The translations under genes and the position numbers were made by a program. From Cloacibacillus porcorum (lineage in GTDB: Bacteria; Synergistota; Synergistia; Synergistales; Synergistaceae), in contig NZ_CP016757.1 in NCBI RefSeq assembly GCF_001701045.1, positions 1,047,501 to 1,111,500 on the forward strand: a stretch of 64,000 bases of DNA, given 5' to 3'. The notes under the pieces were generated by a model. That model was not told where the DNA came from, made no database searches, and saw only the letters and a program-made list of their open reading frames with translations. Shown piece by piece: positions 55,701-64,000 of this stretch (positions within the stretch are counted from its first letter, which is position 1; each line of letters begins with the position of its first letter).

Positions 55701-56603
55701 ATGGCACAAAGTCAGCCTTTTATATGGCACTCGCTCAATATGTTCAGAAAACTGGTATGCGCGCTGCCGCACGAAAAGGCGGTCGCGCTTGGCGGCGCTC
55801 TCGGTTCCCTCGTCGCCCGCTTCTCCGTCCGTAAGGTCTCCGAGGCGCAGGAGCGCTGTGCGAAGATACTCGGCGTGCCGCGCGAAAGGGCGCGGGAGAT
55901 CGTGCTTGGCTCCTACAATCACTTTGGCCGCGCCGCCGCGGAGTTTGCGAGGATGCCGGTCATGGCGGATAAGATGGACTCTCTGGTCAGCAGCAGCGGC
56001 CACGAGTATATTGTTGAAGCGGTGGAATCTAAGCGAGGCGCAATACTTGCCACCGCGCATATCGGCAACTGGGAATACGCCGCCTGCTGGCTCGCCCATC
56101 AGGGGCTGCCGATAAATTCCCTTGGTACAGACCAGCGTGACGACCGTATCACCGAATTAATAAAAGAGCTGAGGCGCGCGGGCGGCTCGAAGGCGCTAGG
56201 TAAGGCCAACGACCTGAGAGCGATGATGAAGGCGCTGCAGAACGGCGAGATCATCGCCGTCCCTGTGGACCAGGACGCGAAAAGGGCGGGGGTGGTCTCG
56301 CCCTTTCTTGGCTCGCCGGCCAGCACTCCTGTAGGTCCCGCTAAGCTCGCCGCGAAGCTTGGCTGCGACGTCATTCCCGGTATCTGTGTACGCCGGCCTG
56401 ACGGCATAACCTTCGAGATGAAGTTCTATCCGCCGATGAAGGGACGAAACGGCGAGCCTTTCGGCAAGGATATCCAGGCGAGCACGGACGACTTGAACGC
56501 CGTCATATCAGAGGGCATACGCGCCTATCCCGATCAGTGGATGTGGATGTATCCGCGCTGGGAATCCGTTGAGAGAGGCACCTTTGATGATTGCTGGGAT
56601 TGA
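55701..56603 (+). CDS. Lipid A-type (LpxL/HtrB) lysophospholipid acyltransferase
   Basis: A 300-aa membrane-associated acyltransferase. The HX4E catalytic motif is in ATAHIGNWEYAACW, and VPVDQDAKRAGVVSPFLGSP and MWMYPRW at the C-terminus are conserved in LpxL proteins. It should add a secondary acyl chain to lipid A, consistent with a Gram-negative outer membrane. It overlaps the next gene by 17 bp. Confidence 0.88.
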   Translation: MAQSQPFIWHSLNMFRKLVCALPHEKAVALGGALGSLVARFSVRKVSEAQERCAKILGVPRERAREIVLGSYNHFGRAAAEFARMPVMADKMDSLVSSSGHEYIVEAVESKRGAILATAHIGNWEYAACWLAHQGLPINSLGTDQRDDRITELIKELRRAGGSKALGKANDLRAMMKALQNGEIIAVPVDQDAKRAGVVSPFLGSPASTPVGPAKLAAKLGCDVIPGICVRRPDGITFEMKFYPPMKGRNGEPFGKDIQASTDDLNAVISEGIRAYPDQWMWMYPRWESVERGTFDDCWD

Positions 56604-57021
56604 CCCCGGACGCTGGAAGATCGGCGTGGCCTTCGCTGATGGCGATGCGCTGCTCTTTTCCGCGATAATCCCCGCGGAGAAACGTACCGTTCTCATCAAG
56701 TCCTTTGAGAGAGGCGACTGGAGCCTTTTGGAGGAATGGCGGCAAGAGGGCAGTATAAAAAACATAGAAGGACGCCGTGCCGAAAAGATCTACATTGGCA
56801 ACGGTACCTCTTCAAGAGAGTTCGCGAGGGAATTCCCCTTTGAATATAGCAAGACGGATGAATATGGCACGACGCTTGAGGCGCGGAAAATATTCTGGCG
56901 GCTGCACCCGCCGGGCGGAATCATGAAGCTTGTCCCGCTCTCGCTGCGCACGCCGCCAAGGAATATTGATGATCTTGCCGCCTATGCCATCATTTTGAGG
57001 GCAGAGGGCTTTTCAGCTTAA
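56587..57021 (+). CDS. RuvX/RNase H-fold protein, uncharacterised
   Basis: A 144-aa protein that begins MIAGIDPGRWKIGVAFADGD, the metal-binding first strand of RNase H-fold resolvases such as RuvX/YqgF. Later segments resemble the family only loosely; LRTPPRNIDDLAAYAIIL near the end could supply the closing Asp. It may be a degenerate nuclease or RNA-processing factor. It is coupled to the upstream acyltransferase and its stop overlaps the end of the convergent gene by 9 bp. Confidence 0.55.
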   Translation: MIAGIDPGRWKIGVAFADGDALLFSAIIPAEKRTVLIKSFERGDWSLLEEWRQEGSIKNIEGRRAEKIYIGNGTSSREFAREFPFEYSKTDEYGTTLEARKIFWRLHPPGGIMKLVPLSLRTPPRNIDDLAAYAIILRAEGFSA

Positions 57022-57534
57022 CCTTACGCGCACGCCGTACTCCGCGAGCTCGTTGTTCATGCTCTCCGCGATAGCCGAGACCGCCGCGCCGTACATGTCG
57101 GAGGTAAGGTTTTTTTGCCCGCGCGGCCGTACGATGACGATCTCGGGGGATTCGCCGCCCATCATATAGGGCAGAGCGCATTTGCAGAGCATAAAGAGCC
57201 CGTTTAGCGCCGCCGTGTGCGCCGTAAAGTCCTCCTCAACGAGGTCGAGGAAGAGCTCTCCCCGCGCCGTAAGCTCCGGCGCGTAGACGAGCATCTCAAT
57301 GGCTCCCAGGCTTTCAGCACAGCTGACGACCGACGGCGCTATCGCCTCAAGCGTCATCTCCGCCGTTACACAGCCTCCCGAGCAGCAGGCGATTTCGTTA
57401 AGCCGCCTCTCCAGACCCGCCGCCGTCTCCGTGTCAGCGCAGGTATAGTAGACCTCTCCCTCCATAATCAGCTCAGATATTTCCGCAAGACAGGAGGGGG
57501 CGAAGGGCAGAAAAATTTTTCTCTTCTTAGGCAT
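57013..57534 (-). CDS. SDR-like protein lacking the usual active site
   Basis: A 173-aa protein. The second half (HTAALNGLFMLCKCALPYMMG, MYGAAVSAIAESMNNELAEYGVRVRL) follows the short-chain dehydrogenase pattern. The YxxxK lysine is absent (YGAAV) and the N-terminus has no GxxxGxG cofactor loop. It is therefore probably not an active dehydrogenase, and may be a structural or regulatory relative. It lies 10 nt downstream of yerC in the same direction and is likely co-transcribed with it. Confidence 0.6.
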   Translation of the reverse strand: MPKKRKIFLPFAPSCLAEISELIMEGEVYYTCADTETAAGLERRLNEIACCSGGCVTAEMTLEAIAPSVVSCAESLGAIEMLVYAPELTARGELFLDLVEEDFTAHTAALNGLFMLCKCALPYMMGGESPEIVIVRPRGQKNLTSDMYGAAVSAIAESMNNELAEYGVRVRLS

Positions 57535-57544
57535 ATTGCCAGGA

Positions 57545-57853
57545 TTACTTATCTTCGCTTGCCTTCATCGCTTCGAGCTTACGCAGCACGTCGCGGTAGC
57601 CGTCGGCGCCGTATTCGACAAATTTCTTTACGCGGCTGATCGTCGCGGTGCTTGCTCCGGTGGCCTGTACGATCTGCGGATAGGAAAAACCCTTGATGAG
57701 AAGGCTGGCGACCTGGAGTCTCTGCGAGAACGCTTTGATTTCCGAAAATGTGGCGACATCCTCAAGGAAACGGTATGCTTCGTCACGGTCTGTAATGGCG
57801 ACTATGGAATCGCAAAGCTGGTCGGTGAATTCGTCTTTCCACTGGTTTGACAT
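57545..57853 (-). CDS. yerC: YerC/YecD-family TrpR-like transcriptional repressor
   Basis: A 102-aa all-helical DNA-binding protein. FSQRLQVASLLIKGFSYPQI and ATGASTATISRVKKFVEYGA form the TrpR-superfamily helix-turn-helix, and FLEDVATFSEI the dimer region. The family is related to TrpR, but its effector is not known. It lies just below a perfect palindrome (57905-57937), which overlaps its own promoter and suggests autoregulation. Confidence 0.9.
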   Translation of the reverse strand: MSNQWKDEFTDQLCDSIVAITDRDEAYRFLEDVATFSEIKAFSQRLQVASLLIKGFSYPQIVQATGASTATISRVKKFVEYGADGYRDVLRKLEAMKASEDK

Positions 57854-57900
57854 AGTTCTGCCTCCGTATTTTAGAACTTTAATCAGGGACTATATTAAAA

Positions 57901-57937
57901 AGGATACGCCAAATTGTGGAATTGTCAAGTTGGCGTA
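57901..57937 (-). promoter_or_regulatory. yerC promoter and palindromic operator
   Basis: TACGCCAA (57905-57912) and TTGGCGTA (57930-57937) are perfect inverted arms 17 bp apart. On the minus strand TTGACA (57928-57923), a 16-bp spacer and TATCCT (57906-57901) form a promoter enclosed by the arms. Binding by YerC would shut off its own gene. Confidence 0.65.
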
Positions 57938-58195
57938 ATGTACTAAAGTGATTTTTATGTGTGTAAGGAAAAGACAATATCGGCCGCGCTGAATCCATCA
58001 AGCATTAATATGGAGATAGAGCCGCCCGCCTTGCCGGGTATATTTATGCGTTCTGCAATGTCTGTATTCCCTATCGCAAATTTTGTCAAAAGAGTGGTAA
58101 AATACAAAACGACTGTAAAAAGGAAAGTGAACGCTCAAGAGGCAAAGCAATAGAATAACCAGGGTTTTATAACCCGATCGGAGGAACAATTATAG
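57938..58195. other. Intergenic region upstream of proS
   Basis: 258 bp without a supported gene; frames on both strands lack ribosome sites. TAAAAT near 58099 could be a -10 box for proS. GCCCGCCTTGCCGGGTA near 58022 is a short GC-rich stem. GATCGGAGGA gives proS a good ribosome site. Confidence 0.5.
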
Positions 58196-59638
58196 ATGGC
58201 TAAAAACATTACACCAAAGGAAAAAGATTATTCACAGTGGTATCTCGACGTTATCCGTGTCGCGGAAATGGCTGACTACGCGCCGGTAAGAGGCTGTATG
58301 GTCGTGCGGCCGACGGGCTACGCCGTATGGGAACTTGTGCAGAAACATTTTGACGACGCCTTCAAAGAGACCGGACATGTCAACGCCGCCTTCCCGCTGC
58401 TGATACCGCAGTCTTTCCTCTCCAAAGAGGCGGAGCATGTCGAAGGTTTTGCTCCCGAGTGCGCCGTCGTTACCCACGCGGGCGGCGAGGAGCTCGAGGA
58501 GCCGCTTATCGTGCGTCCCACCTCCGAGACCGTCATCGGCTATATGTACAGCAAATGGGTCCAGTCGTGGCGCGATCTGCCGATCCTGATAAATCAGTGG
58601 TGCAACGTCATGCGCTGGGAAAAGCGCCCGCGCCTCTTCCTCCGCACCTCGGAGTTCCTCTGGCAGGAGGGACATACGGCCCACGCGAGCAAAGATGAGG
58701 CCGTCGAGGAGACGCTGCGTATGCTCGAGGTCTATCGCCACATCATGACCGATTACCTCGCGCTGCCAGTTCTTGAGGGGGAGAAGACCGAGGGAGAGCG
58801 TTTCCCCGGAGCCGACAACACCTACACCTGCGAAACGATGATGAGCGATAAAAAGGCGCTGCAGGCCGGTACGAGCCACTACCTAGGGCAGAACTTCGCG
58901 AAGGCTTTTGAGATACAGTTCCAGAACAGGGACGGCGAAATGGAATTTGCCTATACAACAAGCTGGGGAGTCTCAACGCGCCTCATCGGGGCTATCATCA
59001 TGACCCACGCGGATAACGACGGCCTCGTGCTGCCGCCGCGCATCGCCCCCGTCAAGGCGGTCATCATCCCCATCTCGACGAGCGACGAGAAGATCGACAA
59101 AGAGCTGATGCCGAAGGCCGCCGAACTCAAGGCGGCGCTCAACGAGGCGCTTGGCGGACGTTTCGTCAACGTAGACACCCAATTCCATATGCGCCCTGGC
59201 GACCGCTTCTTCTCGCACCTTCAGAAGGGCGTGCCGCTTCGCCTCGAACTTGGAGAAAAGGAATACGCGGCGGAGAAGCTGCGTGTCGTGCGCCGCGATA
59301 CCGGCGAAAAGATAGACATCGCCTGGGCTGACGCGCCGACGGCGATCCCCGCGCTGCTTGACGAGATACAGCGGAACCTCTACAACCGCGCTCTTGAGTT
59401 CCGTCTTGCCAATACGCACAGGGCGGAAAACATGGAAGAATTCAAGCGGCTTCTGGAGGAGAAGGGCGGCTTCATCGAGGTGTTCTTCGGAGGTTCAAAA
59501 GCGGACGAAAAGGCCATCAAAGAGGCGACCGGCGCGACGCCGCGCTGCTTCCCCTTCGCCCACGCCGAGGAGCGCGGCAAATGCTTCTATACCGGCAAAG
59601 AGGGCGCTAGAAAGGCGATCTTCGCGAAGGCCTATTAA
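58196..59638 (+). CDS. proS: Prolyl-tRNA synthetase (short, archaeal/eukaryal-type)
   Basis: A 480-aa class II synthetase that charges tRNA-Pro. It opens YSQWYLDVIRVAEMADYAPV; motif 2 is NVMRWEKRPRLFLRTSEFLWQEGHTAH; motif 3 is close to TSWGVSTRLIGAIIMTHADN with LPPRIAP following. It has no long editing insertion of the bacterial-type enzyme and ends in a Tyr, as archaeal-type ProRS do. This form occurs in several anaerobic bacteria. It is a single gene with its own terminator. Confidence 0.95.
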   Translation: MAKNITPKEKDYSQWYLDVIRVAEMADYAPVRGCMVVRPTGYAVWELVQKHFDDAFKETGHVNAAFPLLIPQSFLSKEAEHVEGFAPECAVVTHAGGEELEEPLIVRPTSETVIGYMYSKWVQSWRDLPILINQWCNVMRWEKRPRLFLRTSEFLWQEGHTAHASKDEAVEETLRMLEVYRHIMTDYLALPVLEGEKTEGERFPGADNTYTCETMMSDKKALQAGTSHYLGQNFAKAFEIQFQNRDGEMEFAYTTSWGVSTRLIGAIIMTHADNDGLVLPPRIAPVKAVIIPISTSDEKIDKELMPKAAELKAALNEALGGRFVNVDTQFHMRPGDRFFSHLQKGVPLRLELGEKEYAAEKLRVVRRDTGEKIDIAWADAPTAIPALLDEIQRNLYNRALEFRLANTHRAENMEEFKRLLEEKGGFIEVFFGGSKADEKAIKEATGATPRCFPFAHAEERGKCFYTGKEGARKAIFAKAY

Positions 59639-59669
59639 GTATCAAAATACAGAATATGACGAAAAGCAT

Positions 59670-59702
59670 AACGCGGAGCCCGAAGGCTCCGCGTTGTACT
59701 TT
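59670..59702 (+). terminator. Terminator of proS, possibly bidirectional
   Basis: AACGCGGAGCC and GGCTCCGCGTT, loop CGAA: an 11-bp stem followed by GTACTTTTT. It may also serve the convergent TRAP genes. Confidence 0.85.
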
Positions 59703-59735
59703 TTGTCTCTGTTATTGCCGAAATCTCTTTTTATC

Positions 59736-61052
59736 TTACCAGGGAATGCCGAGGATGAGATGCGGCAGGGCGAGCACTACTTTCGGGATGTAGGCGGTCA
59801 CAAGCAGTACCGGTATCCAGCAGAGGACCATGAATTTCAGCGCGGGGCTCATGATCTCGTTTATCGCCGCGCCGCCCACTCGTCCGCTTAAATAAAGGAC
59901 CGGCGCCGCAGGCGGCGTGATACAGCCGAGCGCGGTGTTCACGCCGACGATCGCCGCGTAATGGACCGGGTTGAAGCCGAGGTCCATGATGATCGGAAGC
60001 AGGATCGGCGTAGTCAAAACGACGACGCTGATATCGTCCATCAGCATTCCCATCAGCACGAGGAAGACGTTGATCATCATCATGACGATGATGGGGTTGG
60101 TCGAGATCGAATAGAAGAGGTGCAGTACGCGTCCGGGGAGATCCTCAAGGATGTAAAGGCGCGAGAGCATCGAGACGGAGTAGAGCATGACCATGATAAC
60201 GCCCGTTGTGATCGCGCTTTCGACGATGATGTTGAAAAGGGTCTTCCAGTTGAGCCCTTTGTAGACGAAGAGGCCGATCGGGATGCAGTAGAGAACGGCA
60301 AGGGCCGAGGCCTCGGTCGTCGTCATGACGCCGCCGTAGATGCCCCCGAGTACCATTACCGGCATGACAAGTGCCGGTATGGCGAGGCGGCCGCGTTTCA
60401 TGAACATCTCCATACGCTCTTTGCCAGTGCGTTTTACCTCGACAAATACCTCTTTATTGTTGCGCAGCATCCAGACATTGATGGCGCTGAGCAGGATAAT
60501 GGTGATTATTCCCGGCCCTACGGTGGAGAGGAAGCAGGCGAGGACGGAGATGCCGCTTATCCAGGCGAAGATGATCAGCGTCGCGTTCGGCGGGATAAGC
60601 AGTCCAAGCAAAGAGGCGTTTGCCATCAGGGCGCATGCGTGTCCCATCGGGTAACCGCCGGAGCGGAGGCGCGGAAACATGATTGCGCCGATACAGGAGA
60701 GGGTCGCGCAGGCCGCGCCGCAGATGGAGCCGAATACGGCGCAGGAGACTACGGCGACGATGCCGAGACCGCCGCGGATATGACCGACAAAGACGTCGAC
60801 CATGTCAATGAGTTTTTCAGCGATCTTGCCGCGTTCCATGATCCCGCCCGCGAGAATGAACATCGCGATGGCGATGAGAGATACTGAGTTCATCTGTGTG
60901 AAGCCATAGGGGAGCAGTTGTGTTGCCTGATACCCAGCGCCGTCCGGACCGCCGAAGAAGATGAGCCAGGCGCAGGAGGCCATGAAACTTACGGGGACCG
61001 GCACGCCGATGGTGAGGCAGGCGATGAGTATGAGAAGCGCGATATAAATCAT
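59736..61052 (-). CDS. dctM: TRAP transporter large membrane subunit (DctM), second system
   Basis: A 438-aa channel subunit with about 12 helices. Landmarks: FILAGGIMERGKIAEKLIDM, GAACATLSCIGAIMFPRLRS, IPPNATLIIFAWISGISVLA and ITPPAAPVLYLSGRVGGAAI. The sequence is only distantly like the DctM at 43130. It overlaps the upstream DctQ gene by 4 bp. No DctP gene lies nearby in the window, so its binding protein must be encoded elsewhere or this is an incomplete set. Confidence 0.9.
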   Translation of the reverse strand: MIYIALLILIACLTIGVPVPVSFMASCAWLIFFGGPDGAGYQATQLLPYGFTQMNSVSLIAIAMFILAGGIMERGKIAEKLIDMVDVFVGHIRGGLGIVAVVSCAVFGSICGAACATLSCIGAIMFPRLRSGGYPMGHACALMANASLLGLLIPPNATLIIFAWISGISVLACFLSTVGPGIITIILLSAINVWMLRNNKEVFVEVKRTGKERMEMFMKRGRLAIPALVMPVMVLGGIYGGVMTTTEASALAVLYCIPIGLFVYKGLNWKTLFNIIVESAITTGVIMVMLYSVSMLSRLYILEDLPGRVLHLFYSISTNPIIVMMMINVFLVLMGMLMDDISVVVLTTPILLPIIMDLGFNPVHYAAIVGVNTALGCITPPAAPVLYLSGRVGGAAINEIMSPALKFMVLCWIPVLLVTAYIPKVVLALPHLILGIPW

Positions 61053-61642
61053 GAGCGGTTTCCTCCCTCTTTAAGGAATAGTTTTTTCCCTGCACTGATC
61101 ATTTCCAGCATAAAGTACCACGACATTGAGAGCAGACCGAGGAATATCGCGATATAGACCGTCCAGAGGGGGATACGCCAGGCCACCGTACGCGGCAGCG
61201 CGACGAAGGTGCCCAACGGCCCCATGAATCCGAAGATGAAAAATTCCCAGCCATACCAGGTAAAGAGCAGCGTCACACCGAAGGTGATGACCGTGCGGAT
61301 GAAGATCACCGCATCTTTCTTCCTGCTCTCGCGCATATAGGACTGAACCAGGTCCGCCGATACATGTGTACCCGCGAAGGAGCCGTAACCGGCCCCCATA
61401 AAGTAGAGCCAGAAGGCGAAGATCTTGACCCATTCTTCATATCCGTAGAGGTCCATCTGGAGGAAATAGCGCATGATCGTCGCCGCGCTGATGATCAGCA
61501 CAAGCAGCATCGACATGCAGAAACAGACGATAGAGTAGAAGCTGACCGTGATTTTATCAAAAAGATTATCAGGCTTACGGACGCCGGTTACCTCATCGTC
61601 CATAAGCGCCGCCATTTCGATACGTTCGGAATTGGCTGCCAT
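61049..61642 (-). CDS. dctQ: TRAP transporter small membrane subunit (DctQ), second system
   Basis: A 197-aa protein with four helices and the DctQ motif MDLYGYEEWVKIFAFWLYFMGAGYGS. An N-terminal hydrophilic tail of about 25 residues is longer than usual. It is translationally coupled to DctM. AAAGGAG lies before the ATG. Confidence 0.87.
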   Translation of the reverse strand: MAANSERIEMAALMDDEVTGVRKPDNLFDKITVSFYSIVCFCMSMLLVLIISAATIMRYFLQMDLYGYEEWVKIFAFWLYFMGAGYGSFAGTHVSADLVQSYMRESRKKDAVIFIRTVITFGVTLLFTWYGWEFFIFGFMGPLGTFVALPRTVAWRIPLWTVYIAIFLGLLSMSWYFMLEMISAGKKLFLKEGGNRS

Positions 61643-61730
61643 TATAAAGACTCCTTTCTCAAAAGACAGGTAAACTTAGGCTGACAGGATAAATCAGCCT
61701 TAGATGGATTTGCCGTCTGTATGAGAGAGC

Positions 61731-62102
61731 CTATTCCAGCTTTTTAACGGTGTTTATATAACGGTCTTCAGGAGTGATGGTCTGCGCTGAAAGACGGAGC
61801 TTCCGCAGAGCGTCATGGCAGGGGCTGGCCTCCATGTATACAGGAGAAAGAATGCAGCCGCCAAGTCCGCCTTTGACGATTTTCCGTCCCGTCTGCACAA
61901 AGGACTGGAGGGCGGATAGCATGGCCAGATCGCCGCTCTGTATGACGGCCTCTGCCGAAGCGGAAGATTCAGTCCGGTCACCGCCAAAAGCAAATCGGTA
62001 ATGATCGTTTATCTCTTCGAAGTTTCCAAAGAAAGAGAGGAACATCACGGAGGCAAGCATGAGTAACGTCATATATCTAAAGGTATTTCGCATCCGCTCC
62101 AT
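61731..62102 (-). CDS. Hypothetical membrane-anchored protein
   Basis: A 123-aa protein with one N-terminal helix (YMTLLMLASVMFLSFF), then about 95 polar residues without a recognised domain (ASAEAVIQSGDLAMLSALQS; CILSPVYMEASPCHDALRKL). It may be anchored on the outside of the membrane. It is 88 nt upstream of the TRAP DctQ gene on the same strand and follows the acyltransferase gene. No homolog is recognised. Confidence 0.55.
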   Translation of the reverse strand: MERMRNTFRYMTLLMLASVMFLSFFGNFEEINDHYRFAFGGDRTESSASAEAVIQSGDLAMLSALQSFVQTGRKIVKGGLGGCILSPVYMEASPCHDALRKLRLSAQTITPEDRYINTVKKLE

Positions 62103-62173
62103 GATATCATCTCCTACTTTTTCTGATTATCTGATATATTACCATAACTTACATTTTTCTGTGCGGATTCTGT

Positions 62174-63442
62174 TTATTTTATGATGTTCTGCAAAAAGTT
62201 TTTATTGGTAATATACCAATCAGCAGATTGAATTTCAGAGAGGATATGACACTCCCACAGCGCGGCAAGAGTCTCTTGTATCCCGCGTTTAAAGCAGTAT
62301 TCGGGGGAACGGTTTTCATGATAGCGGGCCATCGATGAGGCTCCGTACCATCTGCCGCCGGGCAGCGCTTTTACGCCAGCCGCCGCCAGCACGCGATGAA
62401 CGCCAAACTCTATGACGATGGCGTCGTTGTCACCTAAAGCTTCGGATAACGCGGCGAGGGCGAGATCGAAACGTACCGTATCGCGGCAGTGCCGCCGGCG
62501 CCACTCAGGGGCTTCCACCTCCCGCGCCGTGAGCGGCGCGCCGGTAACGGAGGAGAAGAGCGGACAGCAGCCGTCACGAAGGGTTGGAAAGGCCAGCGCC
62601 ACTATCGGCGCGAGCGCCGGCTCCATTATTGCGGAATGGGCGGCCTTCGGCACGCGCAGCCTTCTGTGCGGCATCGCCTTTCGGTCAAGCACCCTCTCGA
62701 AGTCGGAGAGCGCCCTGAGCTCGCCGGATACGACGACGGAGCGGCTGCTATTGACGGCGGCGACGGAGAGCCTCCCGCCATACGCCGCCGTCAGCCGGAA
62801 AATTTCCGCGGAGTCCGCCGCGACATGGGCCATTGCGCCGGACTCCGCGAGGGAATCGATGATCAGTGCGCGCCGGCAGACGAAGCCGAGCATCTCCTCG
62901 TAGGAGGCCATGCCGCAGACGACCAGCGCCGTCAGCTCTCCGAGAGAATGGGCGATCATCATATCCGGATGCGCTCCCCACGCGCGGTACTGCATCGCAA
63001 GCGCCGCGCCATATATGAGGACGAAGAGCTGTTCCTCCATGCTGCTGCGTGCCTTGCCGCGCGAGAGGATATCATTCACGGAAAGCCGTCCGTGGCGGTC
63101 GAGCACGCACTGGGCGCGCTCAATATACTCGCGGAAGACCGGCAGCTCCGCGCAGAGGGATTCGACCGGCACGGGACCGGCCGAGCCCTGGCCCGGCATC
63201 GCAAAAACGAGTTTTAGCTTTTTGCCGGTCTTTGGAGGAGAGGCATTCAGTGCTTCGATGGCCTCTTCTGTATCCGAGGCGACGAAGGCTCTGCGGCATG
63301 GGCCGCCGTCCGGACTGTTGCCGCCGAAGAGTACGCGCGGGCACTCTCCAGCCTTCAGCCGTTTGGCGAGCAGTGCGCAACACGCCACCAGCGCGGCGTC
63401 ATCGTCAGCGGACAGGGCAAATATTCGGGTGTCATTTTCCAT
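62174..63442 (-). CDS. Stand-alone polyketide-synthase-type acyltransferase domain protein
   Basis: A 422-aa protein. Residues 1-75 resemble the linker that joins ketosynthase and acyltransferase in type I polyketide synthases (FALSADDDAALVACCALLAK). From VFAMPGQGSA (79-88) it is an AT domain with the nucleophile Ser166 in AHSLGE and a His in AAHSAIMEPAL. No ketosynthase, carrier protein or other PKS gene is in the window. It could be a trans-acting AT, a malonyl-CoA transacylase-like enzyme, or a repurposed acyltransferase. The downstream 60 residues are unlike AT. Confidence 0.75.
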   Translation of the reverse strand: MENDTRIFALSADDDAALVACCALLAKRLKAGECPRVLFGGNSPDGGPCRRAFVASDTEEAIEALNASPPKTGKKLKLVFAMPGQGSAGPVPVESLCAELPVFREYIERAQCVLDRHGRLSVNDILSRGKARSSMEEQLFVLIYGAALAMQYRAWGAHPDMMIAHSLGELTALVVCGMASYEEMLGFVCRRALIIDSLAESGAMAHVAADSAEIFRLTAAYGGRLSVAAVNSSRSVVVSGELRALSDFERVLDRKAMPHRRLRVPKAAHSAIMEPALAPIVALAFPTLRDGCCPLFSSVTGAPLTAREVEAPEWRRRHCRDTVRFDLALAALSEALGDNDAIVIEFGVHRVLAAAGVKALPGGRWYGASSMARYHENRSPEYCFKRGIQETLAALWECHILSEIQSADWYITNKNFLQNIIK

Positions 63443-63508
63443 TTAGATGTTCCATTACGCTAAAGTTGACAGAACGGCAGTTTTACCGGGGCGAAGACCG
63501 GCGCAGGA

Positions 63509-64000
63509 TCATTTGCCGACGCAGAAGCTGCTGAATATCTTGTCAAGCAGATCCTCGCTCGCGTCGATGCCGAGCAGCGACGACAGCTGAGCCCTGGCAT
63601 CCGATATACAGGAGAGGACGAGATCGTCTCCTATCCCGGCAGAGAGCGCCGCGCGTGCGGCAGAGAGCGCCTCTTTTGTTCTTGCGAGGCACTCCATCTG
63701 CCGCGCGGTGACGGAGTAACCTCCGGCAAGCTCCCCGCCGGAGAGCGCCGTCTTAAGAATGAGCTCCTTCAGCTCGTCAAGCCCGCTTCCGTGGGCGGCG
63801 GAGACGGCGATGCGCGGATGGTCGGGGAAATGCGCCGCGATATCGGCCTCGGTAATCCTCGCGGGGAGGTCGCTCTTGTTCAGGATGATGATCTGCCTCT
63901 TCGCGGCGGCGGGCAGCGCCGCCTCCATCGTGAGATCGCCCTCCGAACTGTCTATCACCCGCAGGATGATATCGGCCTCCTCCATCGATTTGAGCGAGCG
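63509..64000 (-). CDS. mnmE: tRNA modification GTPase MnmE, C-terminal part
   Basis: The gene runs off the right end of the window; only the last 164 residues or so are visible. IIILNKSDLP is the G4 motif, IAVSAAHGSGLDELKE the G5 region, and the C-terminus FCVGK is close to the canonical FCIGK whose Cys takes part in 5-carboxymethylaminomethyl-uridine formation with MnmG. The frame continues upstream of the Met, through RSLK. Confidence 0.93.
   Translation of the reverse strand, partial: RSLKSMEEADIILRVIDSSEGDLTMEAALPAAAKRQIIILNKSDLPARITEADIAAHFPDHPRIAVSAAHGSGLDELKELILKTALSGGELAGGYSVTARQMECLARTKEALSAARAALSAGIGDDLVLSCISDARAQLSSLLGIDASEDLLDKIFSSFCVGK

Noticed and set aside
57959-58189. Frames of 63-64 codons on both strands upstream of proS
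   Set aside because: No ribosome site and no recognisable protein features.

Overview
The window looks like a chromosomal segment of an anaerobic, amino-acid-fermenting member of the Synergistota, probably a Cloacibacillus-like organism. This is an inference. It rests on a surface protein with a Synergist-CTERM-type tail (4297-6573), the many TRAP and TAXI-TRAP transporters, three DUF3798 binding proteins, and a polyamine operon with a Bacillus-length arginine decarboxylase. No tRNA gene, CRISPR array, integrase or transposase was seen.

Layout. 1-3101: the 3' part of a 23S rRNA, a structured spacer, an intact 5S rRNA with terminator, and a second, broken 5S-like copy carrying two tandem 61-bp inserts. 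3335-4176: an XRE-type regulator divergent from two tiny candidate ORFs. 4297-6573: the surface protein. 6772-12375: a 2-aminoethylphosphonate uptake and breakdown operon (binding protein, ATPase, fused permease, PhnX, PhnW), with a convergent glycerate 2-kinase. 13806-14305: two small inverted-repeat elements, one of which truncates a TIGR04076-like gene. 14325-18321 (minus): speD-speA-speE-speB, arginine to spermidine.

18513-32903: two related importer modules. Each has DUF3798 binding protein(s), a double-domain ATPase and two permeases, and they end tail to tail near 27.1 kb. An M24 aminopeptidase belongs to the first module, and a decayed N-terminal fragment of the same gene lies beside the second.

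33038-47631: a GntR regulator heads a candidate catabolic island: DUF2848 protein, cupin, PreA-like iron-sulfur dehydrogenase, a YqeB-type selenium/molybdenum accessory protein, a three-subunit molybdenum hydroxylase, a BenE-like transporter, a TRAP importer, a nitrilase-family amidase and an MFS transporter. Between its two halves lies a chimeric relic, 5' nitrilase joined to 3' preA, which records a past duplication and deletion. The gene set suggests reductive and hydroxylating breakdown of an N-heterocyclic or amide compound, but the substrate cannot be read from the sequence. This island is the best candidate for an undescribed system here.

47732-64000: a frameshifted MFS gene, a two-subunit class I fumarase, a TAXI-TRAP importer with two binding proteins, a half-length AbrB-type membrane protein, an LpxL-like acyltransferase, a RuvX-like protein, a YerC repressor with an SDR-like partner, prolyl-tRNA synthetase, TRAP membrane subunits without a binding protein, a stand-alone polyketide-synthase-type acyltransferase, and the 3' part of mnmE.
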